From positions 1,240,001-1,304,000 of the forward strand of contig CP136508.1 of assembly GCA_008011715.2 (NCBI GenBank): a DNA stretch of 64,000 bases, read 5' to 3'. The notes under the pieces were generated by a model. It was given only the letters and a program-made list of their open reading frames with translations, was not told where the DNA came from and made no database searches. Made by a program: the position numbers and the translations under genes. The first letter of the stretch is position 1. Each line of letters begins with the position of its first letter. Positions 18,123 through 26,516 of the stretch are shown here, piece after piece. This stretch comes from [Empedobacter] haloabium (lineage in GTDB: Bacteria > Pseudomonadota > Gammaproteobacteria > Burkholderiales > Burkholderiaceae_D).

Positions 18123-18581
18123 ATGAAGACGATCGTACCATCCCGCTTGCTGCGCAATGCGTTCCTTGCCGACGCCGCCGCCAGCGGCGCCATCGCCGCG
18201 CTGCACTTGTTCATTTCGGGCGAGCGCACCGGTCCGGTTGCCGCCACGCTGGGGCTGCCCGCGCCATTGTTGGAGGGAACCGGCATTTTCCTGGCCCTGT
18301 ACGCGCTGTTGCTGGTCGTGCTGGCGCGCAGCCGCGTGGTCTGGTCGGCACTGGCCTGGTTCATCGTCCTTGGCAATGTGGGCTGGGCGGCGCTGAGCGG
18401 CTTGCTGCTGGCGACCGGCGGGCTGGCGCCCGCGCCGCTGGGCGGGGCGTACGTGGTCGTCCAGGCGCTGGGCGTGCTGCTGTTTGCCGGGCTCGAGTGG
18501 CGGGGCGTGCAGGTGTCGCTGCCGGGGGCGCGGGTGACCGCGCAGGCAGGCAAAGACCTGGCCCGCGGACACGCCGGTTGA
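18123..18581 (+). CDS. Small integral membrane protein, four spans
   Basis: The 152-residue protein MKTIVPSRLL follows AAGGAGAAG. Four hydrophobic segments occupy most of its length, with a short polar C-terminal tail. The family is not recognised. It stands alone between divergent and convergent neighbours. Real gene by start signal and composition; function unknown. Confidence 0.75.
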   Translation: MKTIVPSRLLRNAFLADAAASGAIAALHLFISGERTGPVAATLGLPAPLLEGTGIFLALYALLLVVLARSRVVWSALAWFIVLGNVGWAALSGLLLATGGLAPAPLGGAYVVVQALGVLLFAGLEWRGVQVSLPGARVTAQAGKDLARGHAG

Positions 18582-18636
18582 ACGCTCGCTCGTGCTGGGC
18601 GGGAGCGCATCACCGGGCGCGGCCCACTGCGCGATT

Positions 18637-19071
18637 TCACTCGCCGCTGGCGGCCGGCTCCTGCTGCGCACCGAAGCGCTTGCGCCACCGGAAGCTGGTG
18701 TTGCGGTGGATGCCCACGCTGGCCGCGGCGCCGCGCACGCTTTCGGCGCGCAGCGCGCACTCCAGGAAAGGCAGCCACTTGCCGCGCAGGCGCAGGAAGG
18801 CCAGCGGCGTGTTGGTTAGCGCATTGCAGGTCTTGCGGCAGAGCCGGCAGCGATAGCGCTGCAGCCCACCGCCGTAGCCGTGGCGGTACAGCCGCTCGTG
18901 GCCGCAGTGCGGGCACTGGTGCATGCCCTTGCCGCGGTCTTCGATGGCCTGCAGGCACTGTGCCAGCGGCGTGCCGCTGTCCAGCAGGGCGCGCAATTGT
19001 TCACTGTACAGTTCGGAAAAGCGCAGTTGCTCGTGTGCCGCGGCGCGTGTGGCGATGGCGTTCCGGTCCAT
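18637..19071 (-). pseudogene. IS1595-type transposase, N-terminal part only
   Basis: The 144-residue product has a zinc ribbon (CPHCGHERLYRHG then CRLCRKTC) followed by a helix-turn-helix (VGIHRNTSFRWRKRF), as at the N-terminus of IS1595 (ISXO2-like) transposases. It stops where the DDE catalytic domain should begin, and no continuation is visible downstream in any frame. AGGGAG lies 7 bases before the ATG, so it can be translated. It is either a truncated remnant or a free-standing DNA-binding protein derived from one. No terminal repeats were recognised. Confidence 0.7.
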
Positions 19072-19148
19072 AGGTCGCTCCCTTGTCCAGGTTACACAGC
19101 GTTGGACAATGGCCGAGCGGGAAAGTTCGCGTCGCGACGCGGCGGGAA

Positions 19149-19177
19149 CAAAAAAAAATGGCCCGCACGGGGCGGGC
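19149..19177 (-). terminator. Terminator of the first TonB receptor gene
   Basis: GGCCCGC/GCGGGCC with a 5-base loop is followed by A then nine T on the minus strand, 43 bp past the stop. Confidence 0.9.
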
Positions 19178-19219
19178 CATCCAGGCGGCGACATCGCCGG
19201 CACGAAGCCGGCCCGGTCG

Positions 19220-22081
19220 TCAGAAGCGGTACTCGGCGGTCACGCGGACCGAGCGGCCCTGGACGTCTTCGACGTCCTGGGGGATGATGCCGCTGCCATC
19301 CGAGCCGAACTGACGCAGGTCCACTGGTGGACGATGATTCAGCACATTCCGCACGAACAGCGACAGCGTCAGGTTGCGAATGCCCGTATAGGTGAGGTTG
19401 TAGTCCCACCGCACGTACGAGGCCACGCGGCACTCGTTCGGCTCGTAGCCGCTGTCGGCGCAGCCAGCGGGGGTGTACTGCTCGTCATAGTAGTCGTACT
19501 GCAGCTTCTGCGGGCTGCGCAGCGTGGCACGCAGGCTGTGGCTGAACGCGCCCAGGCCCAAGGTACCCATCAGGTTGGCCGTCAGCTTCGACGTGCCGTG
19601 CTGGCCGGCCAGGTCGTCGCCCCAGCTGCCGCCGTTGCGGTTCGGCGCGAAGATCTTGTAGTCGAGCAGGTAGGTCGCGTTGCCGATCACGTCGACACGG
19701 CCGATCGGCGTCGGGATGCGCGACGTCAGCGACAGGTCGACGCCGCTGGTCTTCGTCTGAGCCGTGTTCTCGAACATGCCCGACGTCGAGGCCAATGGAC
19801 CCACGTTGCCGACGCCATAGTCGCTGCGCTCCTGTGCCGTGAACGTACGATCCAGCGCTACCGGAAGGCGATTGACGATGCCGGCGGGCAGCGAATCCTC
19901 CGAAGCCAACAGTTCGGCGGTGCTCTTCAAGCCGATCTCATCCTTACGCTTGATGTGCCACACGTCCAGCGAGAAACTGGTGCCTTTCACGGGCTCGAGC
20001 ACGAAGCCCAGCGTCGCGCTACGCGACACTTCCGGTTTCAGGTCCGGATTGTTGCGTACCGTGTTGGCAAGACTGGCCGTGCATTCGCGCGACTCGACGG
20101 TGTCGGCACGTGCCGACAACAACTGCTTGTTCGGGTCCGTGGCCGGCAGCGCGTCGGACTGCGCACGCAAATCGTTGGCCAGCCGCTGCGCTGGATCGCA
20201 ACGTTTTGGATCCGCCTCGCCGTTGCTGAACGAGAACTTGGTCGACTGGGCGCTTTCGGTCAGGTTCGGTGCGCGGAATCCGGATTCCCACGTACCGCGT
20301 ACCATCAGCTGCGGCGTCGCTTCCCAGCGGGCGGACAGCTTCGGCGACGCGTGAGCCTTGACGTCCTTGAACTTGTCGATGCGCACGGCGCCGGTCAGTT
20401 CCAAGCTGTTGAACGGCTTCAGATTGGCTTCGGTGAATACGGACGAGTTGGTACGGCTGGCATTGGCCATGGAGGCGCCGTTGCTGACGATGTCGCCGGC
20501 CATCAGGTTTGCAGTCGGATTGATGGCGAATTTTTCGTGACGGATTTCGCCGCCAACTGCCACATTGACGGGATTGCCCATGAACTTGCCGACTTCGCCG
20601 GAGATCTTGCCGTCGACAAAGGTCTGCGTGATCTTGCCGTCGTAGCCGTTTTCAGGGAACAGCAGGTTCAACACTTCCGGCGTGTTGGTCTGGCCCAGCC
20701 GATATCCGCGGTTGAAGAACTGTGGATCGACCGTGTCCTCATCGGTGGCACCGATTACCTGCTGGAAGCCGGACAGGCTGAAGAAGCCGCCACGGCTGCG
20801 GTCCTTGGTCTTGCTGCCCATGACACCGGCTGCCGCTTCCCAGTCATAGTTGCCGAGGTTGCCACGCAGACCGGCCAGCACGCGATACTGGTCGCTGCTG
20901 GTAGTACGATAGCCCGGGTCGTCGGCGAAGCGATAGCGCAGCGGCGCTTCGTCGCCGGTCGTGTTCAACGGGTGCGTGGCCGGCAGGTTGCGATACGTGA
21001 AGGTGCGTTGTTCGCCAGTGCGCGGATCACCCCAGATCGACGTCGATCCGGTCGAGTCATAGGTCGCGTACGCGGACATGTAATCGGTCTTCGTATGCGA
21101 GTACAGCACCTCGGCAAAGCCTTCCAGCGTGTCGCTGATGGCCAGCTTGCCCGATACCAGCGCATTGACGCGGTTGGCCGACGGTTGCGCCTGGAAGCGC
21201 GAGAAGCGGTCGTAGACGCACAGGCCGGCGGCGTTTTTCGTTTCGCAACCCGGCAGCGCACCCTGGCCGATGATGTTGCCAGGGTAGCTGAACGTGGATG
21301 GCGCGCCGCGCTCGCCGAACATCTGGCCGCTGCCGGGCGCCACGGCGGAGAACTTCTCGCCGTAGGCCGGATTGATGTCGTCGACCATCGAGCGCCAGTT
21401 GGTGGCGTTGCGGCGGTACACCTCGACGTTTGCCAGCACGTTGTAGCGGTCGGTGCTCAGGTCGCCCATGCCGCCCGTCAGCGCGACGGTCGATTCGTGG
21501 ATCTGGCTGTTCTTCGTGGACTGGTTGTGCGAGGCACGTGCCTGCACGCCCTTGTAGTCGGAACGGGTGATGATGTTGATGACACCCGCCACCGCATCGG
21601 AACCGTAAATGGCGGAGCCGCCGTTGCGCAGGATCTCAACGCGCTCGACGGCGTCCAGCGGCAGCGTATCCAGGTTGGTGAATACCTCGTTGTAGTCGGC
21701 CAGCGCATACGGCGCCACGCGGCGCGAGTTCAGCAGCACCAGGGTGGATTGCTTGCCCAGGCCACGCAGCGAGACCGACGAGGCGCCGCTGGCAAACGAG
21801 TTGCTGCCGCCAACGTCCGACAGCGCATTGCGGTCGGCCGACGTCAGCGTGTCCATCAGTTCCTTGACGGTATTCACACCCATGCGGGTGATTTCTTCCT
21901 TCTTGACGACCTGCACTGGCGTCGCCGTTTCGCTGTCGATGCGCTTCAGGTTCGAGCCCGTGATGACGACACGCTGCGGTGCCTGCGTGTCGGTAGCGGC
22001 GTCCTGCGCCAGCAGCGGCGAGGAGCCCAGTGCCAGCGCGACGGCCAGCGAACATTGTTTCAGTACCAGCTTGTGCTTCAA
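19220..22081 (-). CDS. TonB-dependent outer-membrane receptor
   Basis: The 953-residue protein takes up a large or scarce substrate through a TonB-energised barrel. The start is TTG (GGAGAG 6 bases upstream), followed by KHKLVLKQ and a signal peptide ending LLAQ. The plug begins QRVVITGSNLKRID and includes the SVSLRGLG and IYGSDAVAGVINIIT motifs. The barrel ends in VRVTAEYRF with terminal Phe. The ligand cannot be told. No transporter or TonB/ExbBD genes adjoin. A paralogue with the same TTG start lies at 54.5 kb. Confidence 0.93.
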   Translation of the reverse strand: MKHKLVLKQCSLAVALALGSSPLLAQDAATDTQAPQRVVITGSNLKRIDSETATPVQVVKKEEITRMGVNTVKELMDTLTSADRNALSDVGGSNSFASGASSVSLRGLGKQSTLVLLNSRRVAPYALADYNEVFTNLDTLPLDAVERVEILRNGGSAIYGSDAVAGVINIITRSDYKGVQARASHNQSTKNSQIHESTVALTGGMGDLSTDRYNVLANVEVYRRNATNWRSMVDDINPAYGEKFSAVAPGSGQMFGERGAPSTFSYPGNIIGQGALPGCETKNAAGLCVYDRFSRFQAQPSANRVNALVSGKLAISDTLEGFAEVLYSHTKTDYMSAYATYDSTGSTSIWGDPRTGEQRTFTYRNLPATHPLNTTGDEAPLRYRFADDPGYRTTSSDQYRVLAGLRGNLGNYDWEAAAGVMGSKTKDRSRGGFFSLSGFQQVIGATDEDTVDPQFFNRGYRLGQTNTPEVLNLLFPENGYDGKITQTFVDGKISGEVGKFMGNPVNVAVGGEIRHEKFAINPTANLMAGDIVSNGASMANASRTNSSVFTEANLKPFNSLELTGAVRIDKFKDVKAHASPKLSARWEATPQLMVRGTWESGFRAPNLTESAQSTKFSFSNGEADPKRCDPAQRLANDLRAQSDALPATDPNKQLLSARADTVESRECTASLANTVRNNPDLKPEVSRSATLGFVLEPVKGTSFSLDVWHIKRKDEIGLKSTAELLASEDSLPAGIVNRLPVALDRTFTAQERSDYGVGNVGPLASTSGMFENTAQTKTSGVDLSLTSRIPTPIGRVDVIGNATYLLDYKIFAPNRNGGSWGDDLAGQHGTSKLTANLMGTLGLGAFSHSLRATLRSPQKLQYDYYDEQYTPAGCADSGYEPNECRVASYVRWDYNLTYTGIRNLTLSLFVRNVLNHRPPVDLRQFGSDGSGIIPQDVEDVQGRSVRVTAEYRF

Positions 22082-22384
22082 GATTCTCTCCGAATTCCCT
22101 GTGCCGCCGGGCGGCCCAGCAAGATCGCGGGACCGGGCCAACTGCCGGGCTTACGCGGCGGCAATGTCTATGCACTGCTCGCAAATTCGAAGGTAGCGTT
22201 TTGTCACTATTTAGGTCAAATGAACATTACATAAATGACGCGTGCGCGCAACGGTTTGGTACGGAAAATTGTGCCAGGCTGCCAAATCGTCGATGGATAT
22301 CCGGATGAGGCAGGCAAATGCCATGTGTTGTGTGACATGGACGGCGAGGGCCCGAACAAACCGTGCCGGCAACGTCGCGCCAAC

Positions 22385-22406
22385 AAAAAAGCCCGCCAAA
22401 GCGGGC
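22385..22406 (-). terminator. Terminator of the Ser/Thr/Gly-rich lipoprotein gene
   Basis: GCCCGC-CAAA-GCGGGC is followed by six T on the minus strand, 21 bp after the stop. The rest of 22082-22384 holds the TonB-receptor promoter region and no gene. Confidence 0.85.
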
Positions 22407-22427
22407 CTTGTTCACGGCATCAGCCGA

Positions 22428-22691
22428 TCAACGCTTGACCGATTGGTCGTCTGCATTGCTCGGGTTGCTGGGCGAGGTGCCTGGGGTGCCGCTCGTCGAC
22501 GAGGACGAGGTGCCGGTCTGGCCGCTGGTGCCGGAGGTGCCGGTGGCGCCGCTGGTCGAATCGGTCGAGCCGCTCGTCGCGCTCGAGCCCATCGTGGAGC
22601 TGTCGCTGCTGCCGCTGCTCGTGTCGGTGGTGCTGCAGGCTGCCAGGGCGGCGCAGAATGCCGCGGCGAACATCGTCTTCATAATTGCCAT
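22428..22691 (-). CDS. Low-complexity Ser/Thr/Gly lipoprotein, 87 aa
   Basis: The protein starts MAIMKTMFAAAFCAALAAC, with the lipobox Cys at 19. The mature part is almost entirely Ser, Thr, Gly, Asp and Pro, probably disordered. AAGGAA precedes the ATG. A longer in-frame start at 22940 is rejected because the added sequence has no ribosome site and is basic and mixed. Function unknown. Confidence 0.7.
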   Translation of the reverse strand: MAIMKTMFAAAFCAALAACSTTDTSSGSSDSSTMGSSATSGSTDSTSGATGTSGTSGQTGTSSSSTSGTPGTSPSNPSNADDQSVKR

Positions 22692-22957
22692 GATTGTTCC
22701 TTTTATAAGCGGGTTGAAACGATAAAGCCAGAAAGTTGATCTTATAAAAAGCCCCAAAGTTACGGCGCGCGATTGAACTATGGCAATTTTTTTCGTGTTC
22801 AAAACGCCACATCCGGCCAGCGCCCGGTGCGGGCGTCGCGTTGGCGCCAGCCCGTGTACCATGAGACCACTTTCAATCGTGTGCACATTGACAGTACCTT
22901 TTCCGCATGTCAGCATCAGTTTCTTGAAAACAACAGACACTCACCGTGGAGCGTTCT

Positions 22958-23341
22958 ATGAGTGCACTCAGCTTTGAGCAGGCCGACCTGGCGCAGCGCC
23001 TCGGCGCGGCCAGCGCCGAGGATCTCGATGCCATCGATTTCGGCGTCATCGGTTTCGATGGCGATACCATCGTGCGCCAATACAACCGTTTCGAATCGCA
23101 GGCGGCCGGCCTGTCGCCCGCCAGTGTGCTGGGCCTGCCGCTGTTCACCACCGTCGCGCCTTGCATGAACAATTTCATGGTGGCCCAGCGCTTCGAGGAC
23201 GCGGCGGCCGACGGCGGCGCGCTCGACGAAACCATCGGCTACGTGCTGACGTTGCGGATGAAGCCCGTCAAGGTCCTGCTGCGCCTGCTGGCGCTGCCCG
23301 GCGCTCCCATGCGCTACGTGCTCGTGCAGCGCCGCCTGTGA
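22958..23341 (+). CDS. Photoactive yellow protein (PYP) homologue
   Basis: The 127-residue protein is a single PAS-fold domain. Aligned with Halorhodospira PYP (125 aa), the key residues fall at the same numbers: Tyr42 and Glu46 in RQYNRFES, and the chromophore-bearing Cys69 in TVAPCM. Met101 in LRMKPVKV matches Met100. Thr50 and Arg52 are not conserved. In PYP, p-coumarate on Cys69 makes a blue-light photocycle. No chromophore-synthesis genes are in the window. Start ATG follows GGAG. Its stop overlaps the next start (GTGA), so it is co-translated with a PAS protein and a GGDEF-EAL enzyme. Confidence 0.85.
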   Translation: MSALSFEQADLAQRLGAASAEDLDAIDFGVIGFDGDTIVRQYNRFESQAAGLSPASVLGLPLFTTVAPCMNNFMVAQRFEDAAADGGALDETIGYVLTLRMKPVKVLLRLLALPGAPMRYVLVQRRL

Positions 23342-24144
23342 GCGACACGACAGGCAGCCTCGCCGCCGAACACGAGGCACTGATGCAGTTCCTGTACCTG
23401 GCGCCGGTCGGCCTGGTGCAGGCCGCGCCCGACGGCGAGATCGCGATGATCAATCCGGTCTCCGCGCAGCTCTTGATGCCGCTGTCGCGCGACGGCGGCC
23501 TGGCCAACTTGTTTACCGCGCTGCAGGACGTGGCGCCCGAGCTGCGCACGCTGGTCGCGCAGTTCGCGGCGCCCAGTGGCGTGATCTGCGATGGCCTGCA
23601 CCTGCACCTGCACGGCGGTGCGGGCCGCGGGCCGCAGATCCTGTCGCTGTCGCTCGTCAAGCTGGACGCGGCGCGCCTGATGGCGGTGCTGGCCGACGTC
23701 ACGCTGCAGGTCCAGCGCGAACGGCAGCTGCGCCGCAGCGACGCCTGGCTCAACGCGCTGCTGGCCAGTGGCACCGAGTACGCCCTGGCCAGCCTCGATG
23801 GCCAGGGCCGCATCGAACGCTGGCACGACAGCATCGCCCGCGTCACTGGCCATACCGAAGCAGTGGTGGGGCAGCCCTACACGGCCTTGCTGGCGCCGGC
23901 GTCCGGTGCCGGCGACCAGCGCCTGCGCGAGGCCGACGCCACCGGCTGGAGCGGCGCCGAGCAATTGTGCCGCCGTGCCGACGGCAGCAGCTTCCGCGGC
24001 AGCTCGATCATCGCGCCGCTGCCGGCGCAGGACGCCGACGAACCCGCCTATTGCATGGTGCTGCGCGACCTCGGCGCCTGCCAGGGCGATGCGGCGGCGG
24101 CCGGCCAGCGCGTGCCGACCCAGGGAGGTGCCGATGGCGGTTGA
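23338..24144 (+). CDS. Two-PAS-domain sensor protein
   Basis: The 268-residue protein starts at a GTG that overlaps the PYP stop by 3 bases. The first PAS-like domain (about 15-115) is a close paralogue of the N-terminus of the next protein: MQFLYLAPVGLVQAAPDGEI against MQFLYRTPIGLVQTTLDGTI. A second PAS domain follows at about 125-245. No output domain is present, so it probably relays or modulates signals by heterodimerising with its neighbours; that is inference. Its end overlaps the next gene by 11 bp. Confidence 0.85.
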   Translation: MSDTTGSLAAEHEALMQFLYLAPVGLVQAAPDGEIAMINPVSAQLLMPLSRDGGLANLFTALQDVAPELRTLVAQFAAPSGVICDGLHLHLHGGAGRGPQILSLSLVKLDAARLMAVLADVTLQVQRERQLRRSDAWLNALLASGTEYALASLDGQGRIERWHDSIARVTGHTEAVVGQPYTALLAPASGAGDQRLREADATGWSGAEQLCRRADGSSFRGSSIIAPLPAQDADEPAYCMVLRDLGACQGDAAAAGQRVPTQGGADGG

Positions 24145-25867
24145 CGACAGCGCTTACGAAGCCCTGATGCAGTTCCTGTACCGTACGCCCATCGGGCTGG
24201 TGCAGACGACACTGGACGGCACCATCGAAATGCTCAATCCGATGTCGTCGCAGCTGCTGATGCCGCTGGCGCACGACGGCGCGCTGGAAAACCTGTTCGC
24301 CGTGCTCGATCGCGTCGCGCCACAGCTGCGCCAGATGGTGGGCGCCTTCGCGCCGGCGTCCGGCGTGGTCTGTGAAGGCCTGCGCCTGGACGTGGATGGC
24401 GGCGCCCAGGTGTTGTCGCTGAACCTGCTCAAGCTCGATAACGCGCGGCTGATGGCGGCCGTATCGGACGTCACGCTGGAGACCCAGCGCGAGCAGGAAC
24501 GGCTGGCGAACCGGCTGTCCAATGCGGCCCGCACGGATGCGCTGACGCGCATGCCGAACCGCAGTGCCGTGCTGGAGCAACTGCGGCTGGTGCAGGGCCG
24601 CGATGCGGGGAGCGACGACGGTGGCGGCTTTGCCGTGCTGTTCATGAACTGCGACCGCTTCCGCCAGGTCAACGACGCGCTGGGGCAGCGTGCCGGCGAC
24701 CAGTTGCTGATCATGATCGCGGACCGCATCCGCAGCGTGCTGCGCCCGCCCACGGACCGCATCGGCGTGCACGGCGGCCAGCTGGCGGCGCGCGTCGGCG
24801 GCGACGAGTTCATCGTCGTACTGGACGGGCTGCGCCGGCCGGAGGACGCGGAAAGCGTGGCGGCGCGCCTGATCGCCACCGTCGGCCGCGGCTACACGGT
24901 GCAGGGGCACGACGTGGTGTGCAGCGTCAGCGTCGGCATCGCCTGGGGCGGCGCGCCGGCGCAGGACCCGGACGAGCTGCTGCGCGACGCCAGCATCGCC
25001 ATGGTGGAAGCCAAGCGCGCCGGCGGCGGACGGCACGTGCGCTTTGCCCAGGCCATGCGCGAGCGCGCCGCGCGGCGCAGCGACATCGAGGCCGACCTGC
25101 GCCTGGCGCTGCAGGAAGAGCAGTTGTTCGTCGTGTACCAGCCGGTGGTGGCGCTGCGCACGGACGGTTCGACCGATTACGCGGCCGGCGTCGAGGCGCT
25201 GGTGCGCTGGCAGCATCCGGTGCGCGGCGTGGTGCCACCGTTCGAATTCATCGGCATCGCCGAGGAGTGCGGCCTGATCGGCGCGCTGGGCGACTTCGTG
25301 CTGCAGCGGGCCTGCACCGATTTCCAGGCCTGGCGCCAGTCGCTCGGCGACACGGCGCCGCGCCTGCTGGCCGTCAACCTGTCGCGCGCCCAGCTGGGCC
25401 AGGCCGGCTGGAGCGAGACGGTGGCGCGCATCCTGGCACAGACCGGCGTCGACGCGCGCCAGGTGCAACTGGAGGTGACGGAAAGCCTGGCCGCGCAGGA
25501 TGCGCAGATCCAGCAGCGGCTGCACGAGCTGAAGGCGCTCGGCATCACGCTGGCGCTGGACGATTTCGGTACCGGCTACTCGTCGCTGGCCAGCCTGCAC
25601 CTGCTGCCGGTCGATACCGTCAAGATCGACCGTTCCTTCGTCAGCCAGAGCGAGAGCAGCGAGCATCACCGCGTGCTGATCGAGGCCACCGTCAAGGTCG
25701 CGCAGAGCCTTGGCATGAGCACCGTCGCCGAAGGGATCGAGACGACGGCGCAGGCCGAGGTGGTGCGCGCGCTGCGCTGCGACAAGGGGCAGGGTTATTT
25801 GTACAGCAAGCCGCTGACGTCGGACGCGCTGCTCACGTGGCTCGCCACGCACCGCACAGCCGGCTGA
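24134..25867 (+). CDS. PAS-GGDEF-EAL cyclic-di-GMP enzyme
   Basis: The 577-residue protein has a PAS domain (about 10-115), then a GGDEF domain with intact GGDEF at 222-226, then an EAL domain with EAL at 354-356 and LDDFGTGYS near 476. Both catalytic signatures are intact, so it may make and degrade c-di-GMP. The RxxD inhibitory site expected five residues before GGDEF is absent. AGGGAGG precedes the ATG at 24134. It is the output end of the PYP operon, implying that the PYP and PAS proteins set its activity. Confidence 0.93.
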   Translation: MAVDDSAYEALMQFLYRTPIGLVQTTLDGTIEMLNPMSSQLLMPLAHDGALENLFAVLDRVAPQLRQMVGAFAPASGVVCEGLRLDVDGGAQVLSLNLLKLDNARLMAAVSDVTLETQREQERLANRLSNAARTDALTRMPNRSAVLEQLRLVQGRDAGSDDGGGFAVLFMNCDRFRQVNDALGQRAGDQLLIMIADRIRSVLRPPTDRIGVHGGQLAARVGGDEFIVVLDGLRRPEDAESVAARLIATVGRGYTVQGHDVVCSVSVGIAWGGAPAQDPDELLRDASIAMVEAKRAGGGRHVRFAQAMRERAARRSDIEADLRLALQEEQLFVVYQPVVALRTDGSTDYAAGVEALVRWQHPVRGVVPPFEFIGIAEECGLIGALGDFVLQRACTDFQAWRQSLGDTAPRLLAVNLSRAQLGQAGWSETVARILAQTGVDARQVQLEVTESLAAQDAQIQQRLHELKALGITLALDDFGTGYSSLASLHLLPVDTVKIDRSFVSQSESSEHHRVLIEATVKVAQSLGMSTVAEGIETTAQAEVVRALRCDKGQGYLYSKPLTSDALLTWLATHRTAG

Positions 25868-26516
25868 AGACGGAGCGGGGCAGGTTGGTGCGCTCATGCG
25901 GCGCGCGCAGGAAGTCCTGCAGCACCGTGTCGTACAGGGCCAGTGCATTGCCGTACTGGCGCTGGCGCATCGCCTGCGGCGCCAGCAGGAAGCGCAGCGC
26001 GAAGTAATCGGCCAGCAGGTCGCCCTGCGCTTCCATGTTGAAGTCGCACAGGCGCTTGTGCGGCGCCAGCGCGTAGGCATAGGGCAGGCCGATGCGCAGG
26101 GCGCCGCGCCATTTGACCGGGTAGCCCAGCTGGTGCTGCCACACGTGCGTCATCTCGTGCACGAACCACAGCAGGCGCCAGGCATGCTCGCGCGCGAAGT
26201 CGGGGCTGAAATCGGCGCGGTTGAACCAGATATGGCCGTCCGGCGCGACGGCCGTGTGGCGCCGCTGCAGGTTGAACCAGAAATAGCTGCCGGCGTGCAC
26301 GCGCACCGGTGCGTAATCGATGGCGTCGCCGAACAGCCGGCGGCACCAGAAGACTTCGCCGCCCGTCAGCGGCCGCGTTGCGATGGCGATAATGGCTCCT
26401 GTCTGACAAAACCAACAAACTGCTGGGCTGGGCGCCTTTCGTGCGTCGCGCCTGCCGCCGCGTACTAGAATCGACGCATGTCCTTCCGTGGAGAACACGA
26501 TGCTCGCACGCCTCAC
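25833..26516 (-). CDS. HExxH metallopeptidase-like protein ('vgr related' type); start uncertain
   Basis: The core has [13 protein letters not shown], a zinc-protease-like HExxH, preceded by an FGDAIDY segment and followed by [13 protein letters not shown], in which Glu could be a third ligand. I recall similar proteins annotated as vgr-related, in type VI secretion contexts; none is here. The only ATG, at 26516, would overlap the start of the divergent chemoreceptor gene. Protein-like sequence starts near 26390, where AGGAG precedes in-frame ATT and ATC codons. The end overlaps the convergent GGDEF-EAL gene by 35 bp. Confidence 0.7.
   Translation of the reverse strand: MRRASIVFSTEGHASILVRGGRRDARKAPSPAVCWFCQTGAIIAIATRPLTGGEVFWCRRLFGDAIDYAPVRVHAGSYFWFNLQRRHTAVAPDGHIWFNRADFSPDFAREHAWRLLWFVHEMTHVWQHQLGYPVKWRGALRIGLPYAYALAPHKRLCDFNMEAQGDLLADYFALRFLLAPQAMRQRQYGNALALYDTVLQDFLRAPHERTNLPRSVFSRLCGAWRAT

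Noticed and set aside
22692..22940. Longer version of the Ser/Thr/Gly lipoprotein starting near 22940
   Set aside because: The extension lacks a ribosome site and would bury the lipoprotein signal. AAGGAA fits the start at 22691.
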